From Balamuthia mandrillaris (Eukaryota; Discosea; Longamoebia; Balamuthiidae): DNA of 64,000 nt. The stretch spans positions 1-64,000 of the forward strand of contig JAVKOQ010000222.1 in the NCBI GenBank assembly GCA_031835245.1, given 5' to 3'. Positions 12,778 through 24,008 of this stretch are shown piece after piece; position 1 is the stretch's first letter; each line of letters begins with the position of its first letter. Under the pieces are notes generated by a model. The model made no database searches. It worked only from the letters and a program-made list of their open reading frames with translations, and had not been told where the DNA came from. The translations under genes were made by a program, and so were the position numbers.

Positions 12778-13627
12778 GTCTTCGTTTGTTCATAGTCAGT
12801 AACAACTAAATAGATGAGTGGATGGATGGCCTCCGAAATTGTGCGACACTCAAAACTAGAAACAAGAGTTAAGCTCATCAAAAAGTTCATTCGTATTGCT
12901 GAGGTACTTTTTCTTCATTCCTCTTTATTGCTTTCTTCTTTCTCATCACGAAAACACAAAACAGATATGCTTGGAGTTAAACAACTTTAATGGAGTCTTA
13001 GAGATCCTCTGCGCTCTCAACAATACCTCCATATCTCGCTTGAAGAGCACATGGCTAGCTCTTCCCGGAGATTACTCTCTCCGCTTGGAGCGTCTGGACT
13101 CTCTCATGAGCCCCAAGAACAATCGCCGCAACTATCGCAACCACCTGCAACGGTTGCGCCCTCCCTGCGTGCCCTATCTCGGCGTCTTTCTTGGAGACTT
13201 GACTTTTATCGATGACGGCAACAGCACTTTTGTCAGTGGCGAGAAGGCGTTACGATTGGCTTCTCCTTCTCCTTCGCCTTCTTCTTCTTTATCTTCAACG
13301 TCATTGCAAAAGACAAAAGGAGCTAGCAGTGAGGACGACGATGATGGAGATGATGAGAGTGGGCGCTCGAGTTTGGATGATGAGGATCACCAAAACGGAG
13401 AAGAAGACGAGAAAAAGAAGAAGATGATAAACTTTGCCAAGTTGAAAATGGTGTCGAGGATTATTCGCGTCATCTACTACTTCCAGCAGAGTCCTTACTT
13501 TGAAGAGGCCAACCCACGAATCCAACAGTTCTTGGCGGATACCTCCAAACACAACGTCCTCTCCGAAGAAGAGCTCTATCAGGCATCCATTCATCTTCGA
13601 CCCATTCAAGGTGGCCCTTCCACTTAA
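9684..13627 (+). CDS. Ras guanine-nucleotide exchange factor (RasGEF A)
   Basis: Predicted exchange factor of about 1,120 residues that loads a Ras/Rap GTPase with GTP. Eight exons: 9684-10914, 10960-11064, 11167-11679, 11754-12057, 12129-12441, 12565-12714, 12814-12903, 12965-13627. The N-terminal half is disordered: basic, then poly-Gln (10045-10185), then strongly acidic, then Ser/Thr-rich. A RasGEF-N (REM) module starts near SLAKLIDKLVRFASK and resumes after a long insert at FLEQFLLSYQLFLSPLALM. The CDC25 domain shows RQLTLMEYAKFKLI, FNHMSGWMASEIV, IKKFIRIAEICLELNNFNG, ISRLKSTWLAL, CVPYLGVFLGDLTFIDDGN and INFAKLKMVSRIIR, the complete catalytic set. The acidic insert after SGEKALRLASP interrupts the domain before its last helices. 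Target GTPase is unknown. Confidence 0.95.
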
Positions 13628-13763
13628 AGTGAAACTTCTCACCATCCTCTTTTTTTTTTTGTTTTTGTTTTCATGTTTTCTGTATTTTCTTTTACAATTG
13701 TACATTACGTTTAAACGCACTTCGTTGCATTAAAGAAGAAGCCAAAGAATAGAGAGAAAAAAG

Positions 13764-13965
13764 TTAGGTGCCCATCATCAGTTTTACAAAGTCGGGAAAG
13801 GAGATGTGGCCATCGCCATCGAGGTTGGCCTCTCGTATCATTTCGTCGAGGTCCTCGTGGCGAATTGGATCCCCTGCTTTTGTCAGCACTTCGCGAAGGT
13901 CCGCCAGTGATATACGCCCGCTGTTGCCTCTGTCAAATAACTGCGATTTATCTGAGCAGCGCAAC

Positions 13966-14061
<96 letters not shown>

Positions 14062-14608
14062 CAGAGAGACAGAGAGACAGAGAGACAGAGACAGAGACAG
14101 AGACAGAGACAGAGACAGAGACAGAGACAGAGACAGAGACAGAGACAGAGACAGAGACAGAGACAACAAAACAGTGAGAGGGCAGTAAGAGTAGTAACGT
14201 ACCTGCCAGGCTTTTCTGAGGTCGGGTTCAAGGGCCTGCCAGGAAATGTGCTTATCCATCATTTGTATAAATTCGTCACAGTCTATAGCTCCACTTTGAT
14301 CTTTTTTTTTTGTTGTTAAATAGCAGGAAAACAAAAACCACACCACAGACATTTATCAAAAAACGTGATCGAACTGAACAGACGGGCAAAAAAAAAAAAA
14401 AAACGCAAGCGTTACCTGTGTCGACGCTTTCAAACATCGCTTTTAACTCAGCGGCAGAGGGTTGCAAGCCCATCGACTTCATGACGGACTCCAGCTCCTT
14501 CAGCGTGATCAACCCATCCCCGTCCCTGTCGAACAGAGAGAAATACTCTTTGAGGTCACGCAGCTGCTCCTCGCTGCACTTGTTGCCGCCTCGTCTTGCT
14601 GCTTCCAT
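13764..14608 (-). CDS. Calmodulin-like EF-hand protein
   Basis: Predicted 155-residue calcium sensor with four EF-hands, read on the minus strand as exons 14608-14416, 14300-14203, 13940-13764. Loops: EF1 DRDGDGLITLKE, EF2 DTDQSGAIDCDE, EF3 DRGNSGRISLAD, EF4 NLDGDGHISFPD. EF1 is canonical. EF3 has Gly at loop position 3 where Asp/Asn is usual, and EF4 begins with Asn, so calcium affinity may be uneven. Size and spacing fit calmodulin, troponin C or centrin-like proteins; the linker KHISWQALEPDLRKAWQ diverges from calmodulin itself. Intron 2 contains a large GA/GACAGA array. The tail-to-tail neighbour is RasGEF A, whose stop lies only 136 bases away. Confidence 0.93.
13968..14164 (-). repeat. 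(GA)n and (GACAGA)n array in EF-hand gene intron
   Basis: About 100 bases of GA dinucleotides grade into roughly thirteen tandem six-base units GACAGA. The array lies wholly inside intron 2 (14202-13941) of the minus-strand EF-hand gene, so the transcript carries CT/TCTGTC repeats. Confidence 0.95.
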
Positions 14609-14738
14609 GTTCGCTGCTTATTTTTGCAGGTTCCGCTTTACGAAGTGTGGCAACCTAATATCTTAATGTTAACATAATATACTCGCTAGGCTCGGTATTT
14701 TCCATTCCAGGAAAAAATTCAAACTTTAAAAAAGATAT

Positions 14739-14820
14739 CGACATCGGCAGGATTCGAACCTGCGCGGGCGGAGCCCAATTGATTTCTAGTCAATCACCTT
14801 AACCACTCGGTCACGATGTC
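14739..14820 (-). tRNA. tRNA-Ser (anticodon AGA)
   Basis: On the minus strand the acceptor stem GACATCG pairs perfectly with CGATGTC, followed by discriminator G as usual for eukaryotic tRNA-Ser. The D-arm reads GACCGAGTGGTTAAGG. The anticodon arm ATTGA-CTAGAAA-TCAAT places AGA centrally. A long serine-type variable arm precedes the T-arm GCAGGTTCGAATCCTGC. A T-run at 14733-14728 provides a Pol III terminator. No intron. The A and B boxes are intact, so it should be functional and reads UCU (and UCC/UCA if inosine-modified). Confidence 0.97.
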
Positions 14821-14977
14821 TTCGTTGCGATGAAAGTCTCATTGTTGCCCTCTCATTCCCAGTATGTAATGTGTTTGCAAAATGTGCGGTTCTTCCCGAA
14901 CGACAACGGTGCGCCTGGGCAGCCCAGCAAACAACCCTTGGTCAGAACTGACACCGAAGACAAAACATTCTCGGGTA

Positions 14978-16010
14978 ATGGCTGCATCCTCTTCCTCCTC
15001 CTCCCCAAAGGTTTGGTTCATCACGGGCTGCTCCACCGGCTTCGGCAGGGAGATCGCCCTGGCGGCTCTGCAGCGCGGCGACAAAGTCATCGCCACCGCA
15101 AGAAACGTTGAGAGGCTCGCTGAGTTGCGGGCAGCTGGCGCGCATGCACTCGCGCTTGACGTGACCGGCCCGTTGGTGGAGCTGGAGGCCCTAGCCAACG
15201 AGGCCATAAAGGTCTACGGCCAGGTGGACATCCTCGTCAACAACGCTGGCTATACTCAAACTGGAGCTCTCGAGGAAGTCACGTATGTTGGCAACTATTC
15301 ACACAACAATGAAAAAGTAAAGCGCTAACGACTGTAAAAAAAAAAGGCCCGAACAAACCTTCGCCCAGTTCAACACGAATGTGTTTGGACTGCTCAACGT
15401 TACGCGGGCCTTCCTGCCCCACATGCGCGAGCGAAAGGCCGGAGTAGTCGCCCTCATCGGCAGCATGGTCGGTTGGGTAGGTTATCCCGGTGTCGGTCTC
15501 TACTGCGCTTCCAAGTTTGCTGTTGAAGGTAACGCATTTATACGCGTCACGTCAACCCATGCTTGCCTCCCAAACTGAACAACGTACTTAGGTCTTGGAG
15601 AAGCCTTACATGGGGAGTTGGCACCATTGGGTATCGCTGTGACGGTGATAGAGCCTGGCTCCTTTCGGACGGCCCTCCTCAAAGAAGGCTCTAACCTGGG
15701 TGCGGCCTCCCGTCACATTGATGACTACAAGCCATCCGCAGGCTATGCCTTGAAGCTCGTGAAGGAGCGTGATGGCAAGCAAGAAGGTGACGCCGTCAAG
15801 GGCGCGCAGCGCATAGTGGACGTGCTCACGCTCTCAGGGAGTGCTGCTGGCCGCCAGCAGATCCCCATTCGTTTCGCTCTTGGCGGCGATGCCATGGCGG
15901 CCATCAAGGGCAAGATTCAAAGCTCGTTGGCCATGTTGGAGGAGTGGAAGGACCTCTCGCTCGGCACCGAACACGAGGACGTAGCAGCACCTTCCTCCCA
16001 CGAACCGTAA
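14978..16010 (+). CDS. Short-chain dehydrogenase/reductase
   Basis: Predicted 301-residue NAD(P)-dependent oxidoreductase of the classical SDR family. Exons 14978-15282, 15347-15528, 15592-16010. Rossmann glycine motif TGCSTGFGRE near residue 17, NNAG at the end of beta-4, the catalytic serine within IGSMVGW, and the YCASK active-site pair are present. PGSFRTALL follows, as in the subgroup of single-domain SDRs annotated as retinol or 17-beta-hydroxysteroid-type dehydrogenases. Substrate is unknown. An upstream in-frame ATG at 14882 would add 32 residues and overlap the region next to tRNA-Ser; the start at 14978 puts the Rossmann fold at the usual distance from the N-terminus. Confidence 0.92.
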
Positions 16011-16188
16011 CATATTGGCAGACAAGAAGGAAGGGGAGGGGAGAGAAGGATTTTTCGTGTCGACACGAAAATTGGAGGCACACCTGCACAGTTAGTTGTC
16101 AATAGTTGGTCAAAATGCCTCGTGTCGTCGACAAAAAACCAGAAAACGTTAAAAAAAGGGAAAGAAATAGTGGAGAAGAGAGAGACAA
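16011..16188. promoter_or_regulatory. 20-bp GTCGAC palindrome upstream of IDI
   Basis: A perfect 20-base palindrome, TTTTCGTGTCGACACGAAAA, spans 16052-16071, and a second GTCGAC lies at 16127-16132. Both fall in the 178-base gap between the dehydrogenase stop and the IDI start. The palindrome could bind a dimeric factor or form a hairpin in an RNA; position favours a promoter element. Confidence 0.5.
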
Positions 16189-17443
16189 ATGGAGGAAGCA
16201 GCAGGCAAGAAGGCGATGAACGGAGCTCCGGCTGGCGCTTTGTCCGTGAACACGCGGGTCCTCACGAAAGAGGAGGAAGAGGCGTACAACACCTGCGACC
16301 CCGAGCAACGCCCCCTCTTCCAAGAAATGTGCATCCGCATCGACCACGAGGACCAGGTGCTCGGCCCCATCGCCAAGCGGGACTGCCACCTCAACAGCGC
16401 CATCCGCGAGGGCATCCTCCACCGCGCCTTCTCCGTCTTCCTCTTCTCCTCCAAGGAGAACGGCACCAAGCTGCTCCTCCAACAACGCTCCGACAAGAAG
16501 CCCACCTTCCCGCTGCACTGGACCAACACCTGCTGCTCTCACCCGGTCTACTTTGTGGACCCCAAAAACACGGAGGGGGGAGAGGGCATACCCCAAGAGG
16601 ACTGGGAGTTGGAGGAGGGCCGTCAGCTGGGCGTAAAGAGGGCCGCCAAGCGGAAGCTTTGGCACGAGCTCGGCATTGCGGCCCATCACGTGCCGGACGT
16701 GGAGAGGGACTTCACCTTCCTCACCAGGATACATTACATGTCGGAGAAGGGCTCTTGTGACGGCGTTTGGGGTGAACATGAGAGTGCGTTCTTTCTTGGT
16801 GTCATGCTTTTTTGCTCCTTGCTTTTGTTCCTTGTCTTGTTTCTCTCTGTTGCGCTTCCCTCTTGTTTTTCCGAATCTTTGCGACACACTTTGGTCATTT
16901 TCTCTTTCTCTCTTCATTTATTTCTCTTATTCTCTCTTCCTTTCCTCTTCTTCCGCTTGTTCTTCTGCTTTGTCTTTCTTCTCTTCCCTCTTCTTCCGCT
17001 CTTACTCCGGCTTCTTTTCTGCTTTTTTTCTTCATTTAACGAAATTTTCTTCTATTCCTTCTTCTCCTCTTGCTTTCATTGTCCTTGTGTTCTCTGCTGT
17101 CCTTCATGCCTTCTCGTTCCCTACCTTTTTTTCCCTCCTCTCCTTTCCTCTCGTCTGCTCTCTCCTCCTTTCTCACCCATGTACGCTTTATACAGTCGAC
17201 TACATTTTGTTCCTTCAGAGAGACGTGGAGGTGGTGCCTCGTCCCAACGAAGTGAAGGAGTATCGTTGGGTCACCCAACAGGAGCTTACCGAGTTTATGG
17301 AAACGGCGGAAGAGAATGGGGTGGCCATAACGCCATGGTTCAAGCTCATCGTGGAAAAGTTCTTGTTCAAATGGTGGGACGCTCTTCTTCGAGATGACCT
17401 GGCCTCTCAGGCTGACGTTGACACCATCCATCGCCTTTGCTGA
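16189..17443 (+). CDS. IDI1: Isopentenyl-diphosphate delta-isomerase, type 1
   Basis: Interconverts isopentenyl and dimethylallyl diphosphate, the step that primes isoprenoid synthesis from mevalonate. Two exons, 16189-16783 and 17196-17443, give 280 residues with a Nudix fold. The catalytic cysteine lies in TNTCCSHP and the catalytic glutamate in WGEHEIDYI, which is split by the single intron (phase 1 inside the Ile codon). RAFSVFLFSSKENGTKLLLQQR and AAKRKLWHELGI are the usual beta-strand and Nudix-helix segments, and VKEYRWVTQQEL and FKLIVEKFLFKWW close the fold. The intron is 412 bases of pyrimidine-rich sequence. There is no N-terminal organelle signal or C-terminal SKL, so a cytosolic enzyme is the default. 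Confidence 0.97.
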
Positions 17444-17499
17444 TGTTCATCTTTTTTCTCTCTCTTCTTCTTCTTCTTTCTTTTCCTCTATTTCTCTCC

Positions 17500-17533
<34 letters not shown>

Positions 17534-18246
17534 TCTTATCTTCTCTCCTCTCTCGTTCCCTCTTGGTACGGGTAACTCCTTTCTTCTCCCCTATCGTTAG
17601 GCTTTATCGAATCCACTTCATGCTGTGCAGCAAAAAGCAAAAAAAAAAAATAAAACAATAATTTTAATGATAAAACATGTAATGAAGTCGATTTTCGGCA
17701 GGTTTCTAAGCAACAGAATGCCTTTTTTTGCTCATGTATCATAGCAACATGTTGTTAAGGCAATCGATCAATTAACCGATGATCGGAGCCAATGCTGTTT
17801 TTTTGGTAAATTGGTTGCAAACGGTTGTCAAGGAAACCCTTAAAAAAGCAATATAATAAGGCTTTCGTTCATGGGTGATGCGACCATTCGCTAAACTTTG
17901 GTTTTTAGGATCGGGGGAGTTGCGCGCGGGTAGAGTTCGATCTCGGTGCAGTGTTTATGAAAATCCGTTAACCCACGACGCACGTTGAAATGGTGTTACG
18001 TAGGAAACTGAAGCCAGAAGGAGGGCATTCATTCACCCTGTAGATCGCCCGAAGTTATCATGCTCTCCTCCCCCCGTTAAACTTAAAACCCTTTGTGTTG
18101 TTTTACGTTTTTTTTGAAACTATGGTTTTACCTTTCGACAGGCTCGTTGGTTCACCTGGGCACCAGATAGTGTTCCTCTTTCTCTGTTGTAGGTCTCGTT
18201 CTTGCGGAGGAACGCATTTCAAAACAAGAGGAAAACAGCAGGAGTT
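17444..18246. other. Intergenic region between IDI and GATA factor
   Basis: Starts with CT-rich 3' UTR-like sequence including a (CT)n tract near 17507-17532, then a mixed-composition stretch (17690-18060) without long open frames or tRNA features. A TTGTAG acceptor-like site at 18187-18192 may end a 5' UTR intron of the GATA gene. Confidence 0.5.
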
Positions 18247-19608
18247 ATGCATAAAACCCTTCCTCCGTTGGAGCACTTGACCGCTGCTCCCTCTTCTGCT
18301 TGCACCGCTGCTTCTACTACCGCACTGCGGGTTCCGGGATTCTGCTCGGTCCCTCCCACAACTCCACAAGACATCTTTCCCATGATGGGCTATCACCCTT
18401 CCGCAACAACCATAACTCCTGCCACGCCAAGCCAACAACACCCGTTTCTGCTGAACCACCACAACGCCCTAGAAATGCGCTTCCACTGTGAACCACAAAA
18501 CATGTCTTCTCCCCGTTCTCGTCTTCGGGAGAGCTACAGCGGCCACCCAATAATGAGCGACCCAAGGGAGCAACAATTGGAACAAGTCTTCGGCACGGCC
18601 AATGACTTGGTCTGCTTTGCACAGGCGATGAAAGCGGGGGGAGCTGCTTGCTCGCTGCAACACTGGCAAAGGATGCTCACACAAACGCTCCACCTCCAAC
18701 AGTTAGTTCTTGGGGCAATGGATAACATTCGAGAAAGCGCCCCCACTCCGGCTGAACTCTCTTCCTTCTCTGTTCCTTCTTCCATATCAAAATCAACTCC
18801 GTCTAACAGTTGGGGCTTTGAAAGCTTCTCCTCCTTCTCCTCTACTCTTCCTTTGGCTTCCTCCGCCTCTTCTTTCTCTGCTCCTGCCCTGAGGGATCAT
18901 CCTGTCTTGGAGATTCAGCAACAAAGTGGGGCGCATGGTCGACGAAGTTTCAGTCTTCCTCATCAAAGATCCTTCGACAAAAGTCCGAGCTGCCGTGGGG
19001 CAGATCGCCGAAGACTTTCTTTCTCTCAACTCTCTTCGCAGAGCGATGATACAGATGACGCTATTTCTTCTTCTTCTGCCCCTTCCGCAACTTCGCTACC
19101 TAACCTCCACAATGAACCGTCTTCGCCGTCAGCGCATTATGGAACTCAGATGGAGTTCCAAAACGCTTCCGTATGGGGAGATGGAGGAGAATGCGAAATG
19201 GGAGCGTTGGTGAGAGAGGCAGAGTTTGCTCTGTCTGCAGTTGAGAGAAGAGGTTCTAGTTCTTCTGGCTGTAGTTCGGCTTCCAACTCGTATCCTTCCT
19301 CTCCCTTTGAGAATGGCTTCCCGCGCATTTGTCTTAATTGCGGTACTTCTGAAACTCCGGAGTGGCGAAGAGGGCCACAAGGCAGAAGAACGTATGTTCC
19401 TTCTTCTTCGATCTTCCGTCTTCTTTCTGCTAATTTCGTTTCGTCCTTGTTACTTCTATCACATCTGTATTTCTTTCCTCTTGCTTCTTTCTGACAATGA
19501 ATGAGCAGGTTGTGCAATCGGTGTGGGCTTCGGTATGCCAAGGCGAAAAAGCGAACAGAGAGACAGATAACTCGACAGAAAGGCAGCATTCAGGCCATCC
19601 TCAATTAG
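18247..19608 (+). CDS. GATA-type zinc-finger transcription factor
   Basis: Predicted 414-residue DNA-binding protein. Exons 18247-19391 and 19509-19608. A single GATA finger sits at the extreme C-terminus: CLNCGTSETPEWRRGPQGRRT then LCNRCGLRYAKAKKR, giving C-x2-C-x18-C-x2-C, the length class common in plants, fungi and amoebae. The intron cuts between the two zinc-binding knuckles, in phase 2 within the Thr codon. The rest is Ser/Pro-rich and low in complexity; a short part near DLVCFAQAMKAGGAACSLQHW may form helices. The basic tail RTERQITRQKG follows the finger, as is usual for DNA contact. The ATG at 18247 is the first in frame; upstream codons are open but lack ATG. Confidence 0.93.
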
Positions 19609-19855
19609 AGCGTAGTTGCTCACAACCATTTAGGAAAGGGTTGATGCAGCAAAAGATCCAAACTGATGTACAGTTGTAAATGCACTTGTAAAAGAGAAGA
19701 AAAATAAAAAAGCAGACAGAGGTCATTGTATTGTCATACGTACTTATTGGTTACTTTCACTGGGCGTTTTTCAGCTATAGTCAGTAAGAGAGATGAGGAG
19801 CGAACTGAACGAAAGAAGTGAAAGAGAAAAAAAAACATTTCTATTGTGTTGGTCA

Positions 19856-21537
19856 TCAGGACTTCCCACCGTCACCAAACAGTCGCATTGCTTTCTTTAT
19901 TTGTTCATCTGTCATCGTGTAAGCAGAAGAAAGTGAGAGAGAGAGAGAGAGAGAGGCAGCGTACAGGCAGCAATAGTAAGGGCAGTGGCGTTGGAAATCC
20001 AAAGTACTCGAGCACCCATTCCCTTAGCGAATGCAGAGATGCCTTCCTGTTTAGCAATTTGTCGTGCAGCGTCCATCCATCCTTTATACTCAGAGCCCAC
20101 CTTTGGTGGTCAACACGTTAGTTATTCTATAGGAAAAGGAAAGTGGAGATAGACAGGAGAAAAGAAGTCTCGCACCTGTATCCTAGTCTTTATAACATCA
20201 AGTGGACCAGTAACTGCAGCAGCTACTGCACCAGCATAAGCTCCTCCAACTAAGTTTCAAAGTCAATAACAATAGCAAAGGAAAAGGGAGCACAGAGGAA
20301 ACAAACCAAATTGATGCGGAAGAGAAAGGTCATCGACGGAAGGCAAACCATACCATTTCTTCATTTGCAGTTTGGCGTGCTCATACGCCACAAAATAAAT
20401 ACCTACAAAAGGGCAATACACCGCCAGTCCCGCCCCAAAACCCTTTGGTGTTCATTCATTCAGGTAATAAGTAAATGGAACAGAGGACAAAAGAGAGAAA
20501 GTTCCAATGAAACAAACAATATGAACACAACGCACTGACAGTAAAGATCAAGCAGCAGAACAAGGAAGGCATACATACCGTCCAAAGAGCACGAAAGCCT
20601 TCCTCCCCGACAATTGTCATCATGCAATGCCAACTCCCTCTGTACTTAACCTGAAGCATCGACGCCTCTCCCCCACTCTTCCCACCCGCCTCAGCTGCTC
20701 CCTTCATGCTGTTCCTCTGCACCTGCAACCGCTGCTTGATGACATCCTGCGGCGTCCACACAAGAGCTCCCGCAATGTCAGCCACCACGCCGCCCGTGAA
20801 ATGCACGAACGGGCCCTTCTCTTCGAGCGGCGTGTTGGGCCTAAGTAGCCTCTTGGTGGCTTCATAGCTGCCAAAGTAGAGTGCATGGGCGGGCACCGTG
20901 AAGGCCGCCACCACCGGGAAGCCCTTGTAGAGACTGCGCCAACCTTCGTGGCGGATGATCTGGGTGAACGTGTCCCATGTGTTCTTGTAGACTAAGGAAG
21001 GGCCGGAGCCTCTCTGTTTTTTTAAGTTGAAGAAAGAAAAGGAGAAGGAGAAGGAGAAGGAGAAGGAGAAGGAGAAGGAGAAGGAGAAGGAGAAGGAGAA
21101 GGAGAAGGAGAAGGAGAAGGAGAAGGAGAAGGAGAAGGAGAAGGAGAAGGAGAAGGAGAAGGAGAAGGAGAAGGAGAAGGAGAAGGAGAAGGAGAAGGAG
21201 AAGGAAAAGTGAGCAACCAGTAAGGAGTATTCGTCAGTAAACAGAAGGATTAGAAGTGAGGAGAGAAACTAACCTGAACTTGGAGTCTAGTGCGACAGGT
21301 ATCGATCGGATGAACAACACCGTCACTGAACAAGCCTATGTGTGTGGCAGTGAGAATGGTCACCATTTATTTTTTTTAAAACACAAACTTTGGGTGGCAG
21401 TGTATTTTACAAAAAAAAAATATAGTGAGATTACCTGCTGCAGCTCCTGCAAACAAGTGAAAAACGGCTGTCTCCTCCTCAGCAGCTGTTCTCTTGGCGA
21501 GGCCTTTGTCCACCGACCGATCCGCTCCTTGCTGCAT
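19856..21537 (-). CDS. Mitochondrial carrier (SLC25 family)
   Basis: Predicted 332-residue inner-membrane solute carrier of three repeats. Seven minus-strand exons: 21537-21435, 21335-21274, 21013-20579, 20442-20307, 20249-20176, 20100-19965, 19908-19856. Signature motifs, one per repeat: HPIDTCRTRLQVQ, WTPQDVIKQRLQVQ and GPLDVIKTRIQ, each fitting P-x-[D/Q]-x-x-[K/R]-x-[K/R]. HLFAGAAAGLFSDGVV and AYAGAVAAAVTGPLD are the paired odd-helix starts. The second motif has Gln in place of Asp, so one matrix salt bridge is altered. FGAGLAVYCPFVGIYFVAYE resembles SLC25A44-like carriers, but substrate cannot be fixed by eye. The intron between exons 2 and 3 holds a six-base minisatellite, and the one between exons 6 and 7 a GA repeat. 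Confidence 0.92.
21033..21206 (-). repeat. (GAGAAG)n minisatellite in carrier intron
   Basis: About 28 near-identical six-base units AGGAGA in a single uninterrupted array inside the intron at 21273-21014. The sense-strand transcript carries (TCTCCT)n immediately before the acceptor, acting as a very long pyrimidine tract. Confidence 0.95.
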
Positions 21538-21840
21538 CCCTTTTTTTTTTCCCCCCACTACCTGTATTCTTGCACAACTTAAGCAGCTTTGCTGACCATT
21601 GCCACCAATATAAGGTGGTCTACAAAAATTTCCGACCCGGCTTAAACTTTACGTCGATTATATACGATCAAAAATCAAAGCACCAATCAAAAATCAAAGT
21701 TGGGTAGTCGACAAAAAGAAAAGAAAGAAAGGTTGGCTTCCCCCGCGAGCAGCCCTACCCCTGCTTTGTGCCACACTTGCCTTGTTTTTCCCTCCTCCTC
21801 CTCCTCTTCTTCTTCTTTCGTTTCTTTTTGACATACACCC
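21538..21840. promoter_or_regulatory. Divergent promoter with GTCGAC
   Basis: Gap between the carrier start (minus) and the start at 21841 (plus). It holds ACGTCGATTAT at 21651 and GTCGAC at 21707-21712, about 130 bases before the plus-strand start, plus short AT-rich stretches. No coding sequence seen. Confidence 0.45.
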
Positions 21841-22760
21841 ATGTATCACTACCAACCCGCGGCAAGCACGTCCTACACCACAACCACCACCGAAACGCGG
21901 GTCATCGAGCAGGTGGAGCCCGCCACCTACTACACCACCACCTCCATGGCGCCCTCCTCGTTCTACACTCTGCCGGCAATGACGACGACCATGGCCCCTC
22001 CTTCTGCAAGCTCGTACGTCGTGGCCCCTCCCTCCCTCTCCTACGACATGGGGCCAACGCTACCACCTCCTTATGTCACTCCCTTGGCGTCCCTCCCTCC
22101 GCTTTCCTCTCCCTCTGCTGCCCCCATTTCTGCCACCACCTACTACCCGCACCCTTCTTACTCGTGGAGCGCCACTAACAGCAGCGCAGGACCCGTTGGA
22201 GCAACGACCACCTACACCACCACTACCTACTCTTCTTCTTCCTCTGGTGGTGGGCCACCATTGGATAATAATGGCTTTGCGTACACTCCGCCACCGCCGC
22301 CTTCCATGTCTGCCTATCCATCCTCTTCCTCCTCTTTCGCTCCTCCTCCTCCTTCTTCTTCCTACTATCCTTCTCCTTATTCCTCTGCCTCTTCTTCAGC
22401 CGCTCCTTACATCCCTTCATCAACGGCGCCTCCTGCCACAACCACCACTTATTATTCTGCCACCTCCTCTCCTGCTCCTCGTCCTCCGTTCTCCTCTTCC
22501 TCCTCTGGCTATGCCACCGCACCCATTCCTACGGTTAGTTATTCCCTTCGTTCCCCTCTTTCCTCTCTTTCCTCTCTGCTGCTCTGCTTCCCTCGTCTCT
22601 TCTCTGCTTCTCTGCTTCTCTCAACAAAACATCACAACAACAGGGGATGACGCACACCGCGTCATACATGGACAGAACAAACAATATGTCGAACAGCAGC
22701 CAACCAGGCGTCTACGGTGATGGCTTCAACAAACACAGAGGCGTCCTCACCAGGAAATGA
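21841..22760 (+). CDS. Ser/Thr/Pro/Tyr-rich low-complexity protein
   Basis: Predicted 269 residues from exons 21841-22533 and 22644-22760. It is made almost entirely of Ser, Thr, Pro, Tyr and Ala with recurrent YYxxT, PPPPP and SSSSS runs, and ends in a more ordinary tail (DRTNNMSNSSQPGVYGDGF). No signal peptide, membrane helix or recognisable domain. The open frame is continuous for 231 codons with a clear donor (GTTAGT) and acceptor, which supports a real gene. Such composition fits an intrinsically disordered adaptor, a condensate-forming RNA-binding partner or a coat component, none of which can be decided here. Head-to-head with the carrier gene, tail-to-tail with RasGEF B, 114 bases apart. 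Confidence 0.75.
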
Positions 22761-22874
22761 TACCTCTTTCTTTTCTTTGTGTCTGTACATAACAACTAAA
22801 GCTAACCCACACAAATAGAAAAACTCTTCCTCTATTTACTGGAAACAATACACATTTAACACTTTTTTTTTTTG

Positions 22875-23648
22875 CTATCCCGAGTTATCTTTTTTGTTTC
22901 GGCGCCAAAGACTCGAGCGACGTCCGCTGTTACTGCCATTGCTCTTCTTTCCTTCTGTCTCAGCTGCTTCTCTGGCTGCCGTCACCGCCGCCAACACTTG
23001 TTCTGCCACTGACGCTGCGGATGATGTACCTTCCACCTCTCTTTCTTTTTCGCCTCCTCCTATTAACAATGCGGTCGTTCCTTCTTTCTCGTTGTTTGTT
23101 TCGTTGTTGTTGTCGTTTGAAGTGTTTTCTCCCTCTTTCTCTATTTCTTTCTCTTTCTCTTTCTCTCTCTCCCTTTCTCTCTCCTTCCTTTCAGCGTTTG
23201 CATAAGAGGAAGAAAGTGAGGGCGAGGATAGAGAGAACGGCACATGGAGAGCGGAAGCTTGTGGCTCACATAGAAGAGACATGTCCCAAAGGGCGTCATC
23301 ATCGAGGGACTGCGGCAGCCTCTCCTGCTGAAACTCGCATAGATAGTCACGAATGGTTGTCTCCGTTTCGAGCGAGTAGGGTGTCGTTTGAAACTTTTCA
23401 ATCTCCTTAATGACCAACAAAAGCCTTCGTCGCTTGTCGATGTTGATGAGTCGGAAAAGGTTGTTGTTGTTGCTGTTGCTGTTGTTGTTGCTGGAGGTGT
23501 GAGCTAGGGGAGAGTGCAGACGAGGGGATGGCGGCGCGTTGGTGTTGTTGTTCTTGTCGATAAAGTCTGGATTGCCATCTTCGATGTGAAGTATGTCTGA
23601 AAGATGAATACCTTTTTTTAAAATATTTGTTAACATCAGTTTAAACAA

Positions 23649-23693
<45 letters not shown>

Positions 23694-23969
23694 CGAACGA
23701 GAGAACTGAGGATGTTGAGACGAGAGGGAGCAAAAGGCCGAAAGAACCAAAGGACGACAGCAAGAGAGACAAGGGAAAAAATGTACCCAAATAGGGAATG
23801 CAAGGAGGGGAAGTGGCCACCAGGGCTTGTCGGTAGTTCTTGTAGGAGCCAAAGTCGCTCATTAGCTCCTTCAGTTGAGTGAATGCAGCCATTACCTCCT
23901 TGTGATTTCGGCTCAGTTTCTGTTCCAGTGAAATAGAAGATAGCAAAAGAACAGTGGTTAGACTTGCTC

Positions 23970-24008
<39 letters not shown>

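Noticed and set aside
13768-14319. Long RERERE/RQRQRQ frame on the plus strand
   Set aside because: Antisense of the EF-hand exons plus the GA/GACAGA array.
20456-20600. Continuation of the minus-strand carrier frame past 20579 (TVCMPSLFCCLIF...)
   Set aside because: A GTATGT donor after ACG and a clean acceptor at 20443 restore the carrier motif FGAGLAVY, so the extension is intron.
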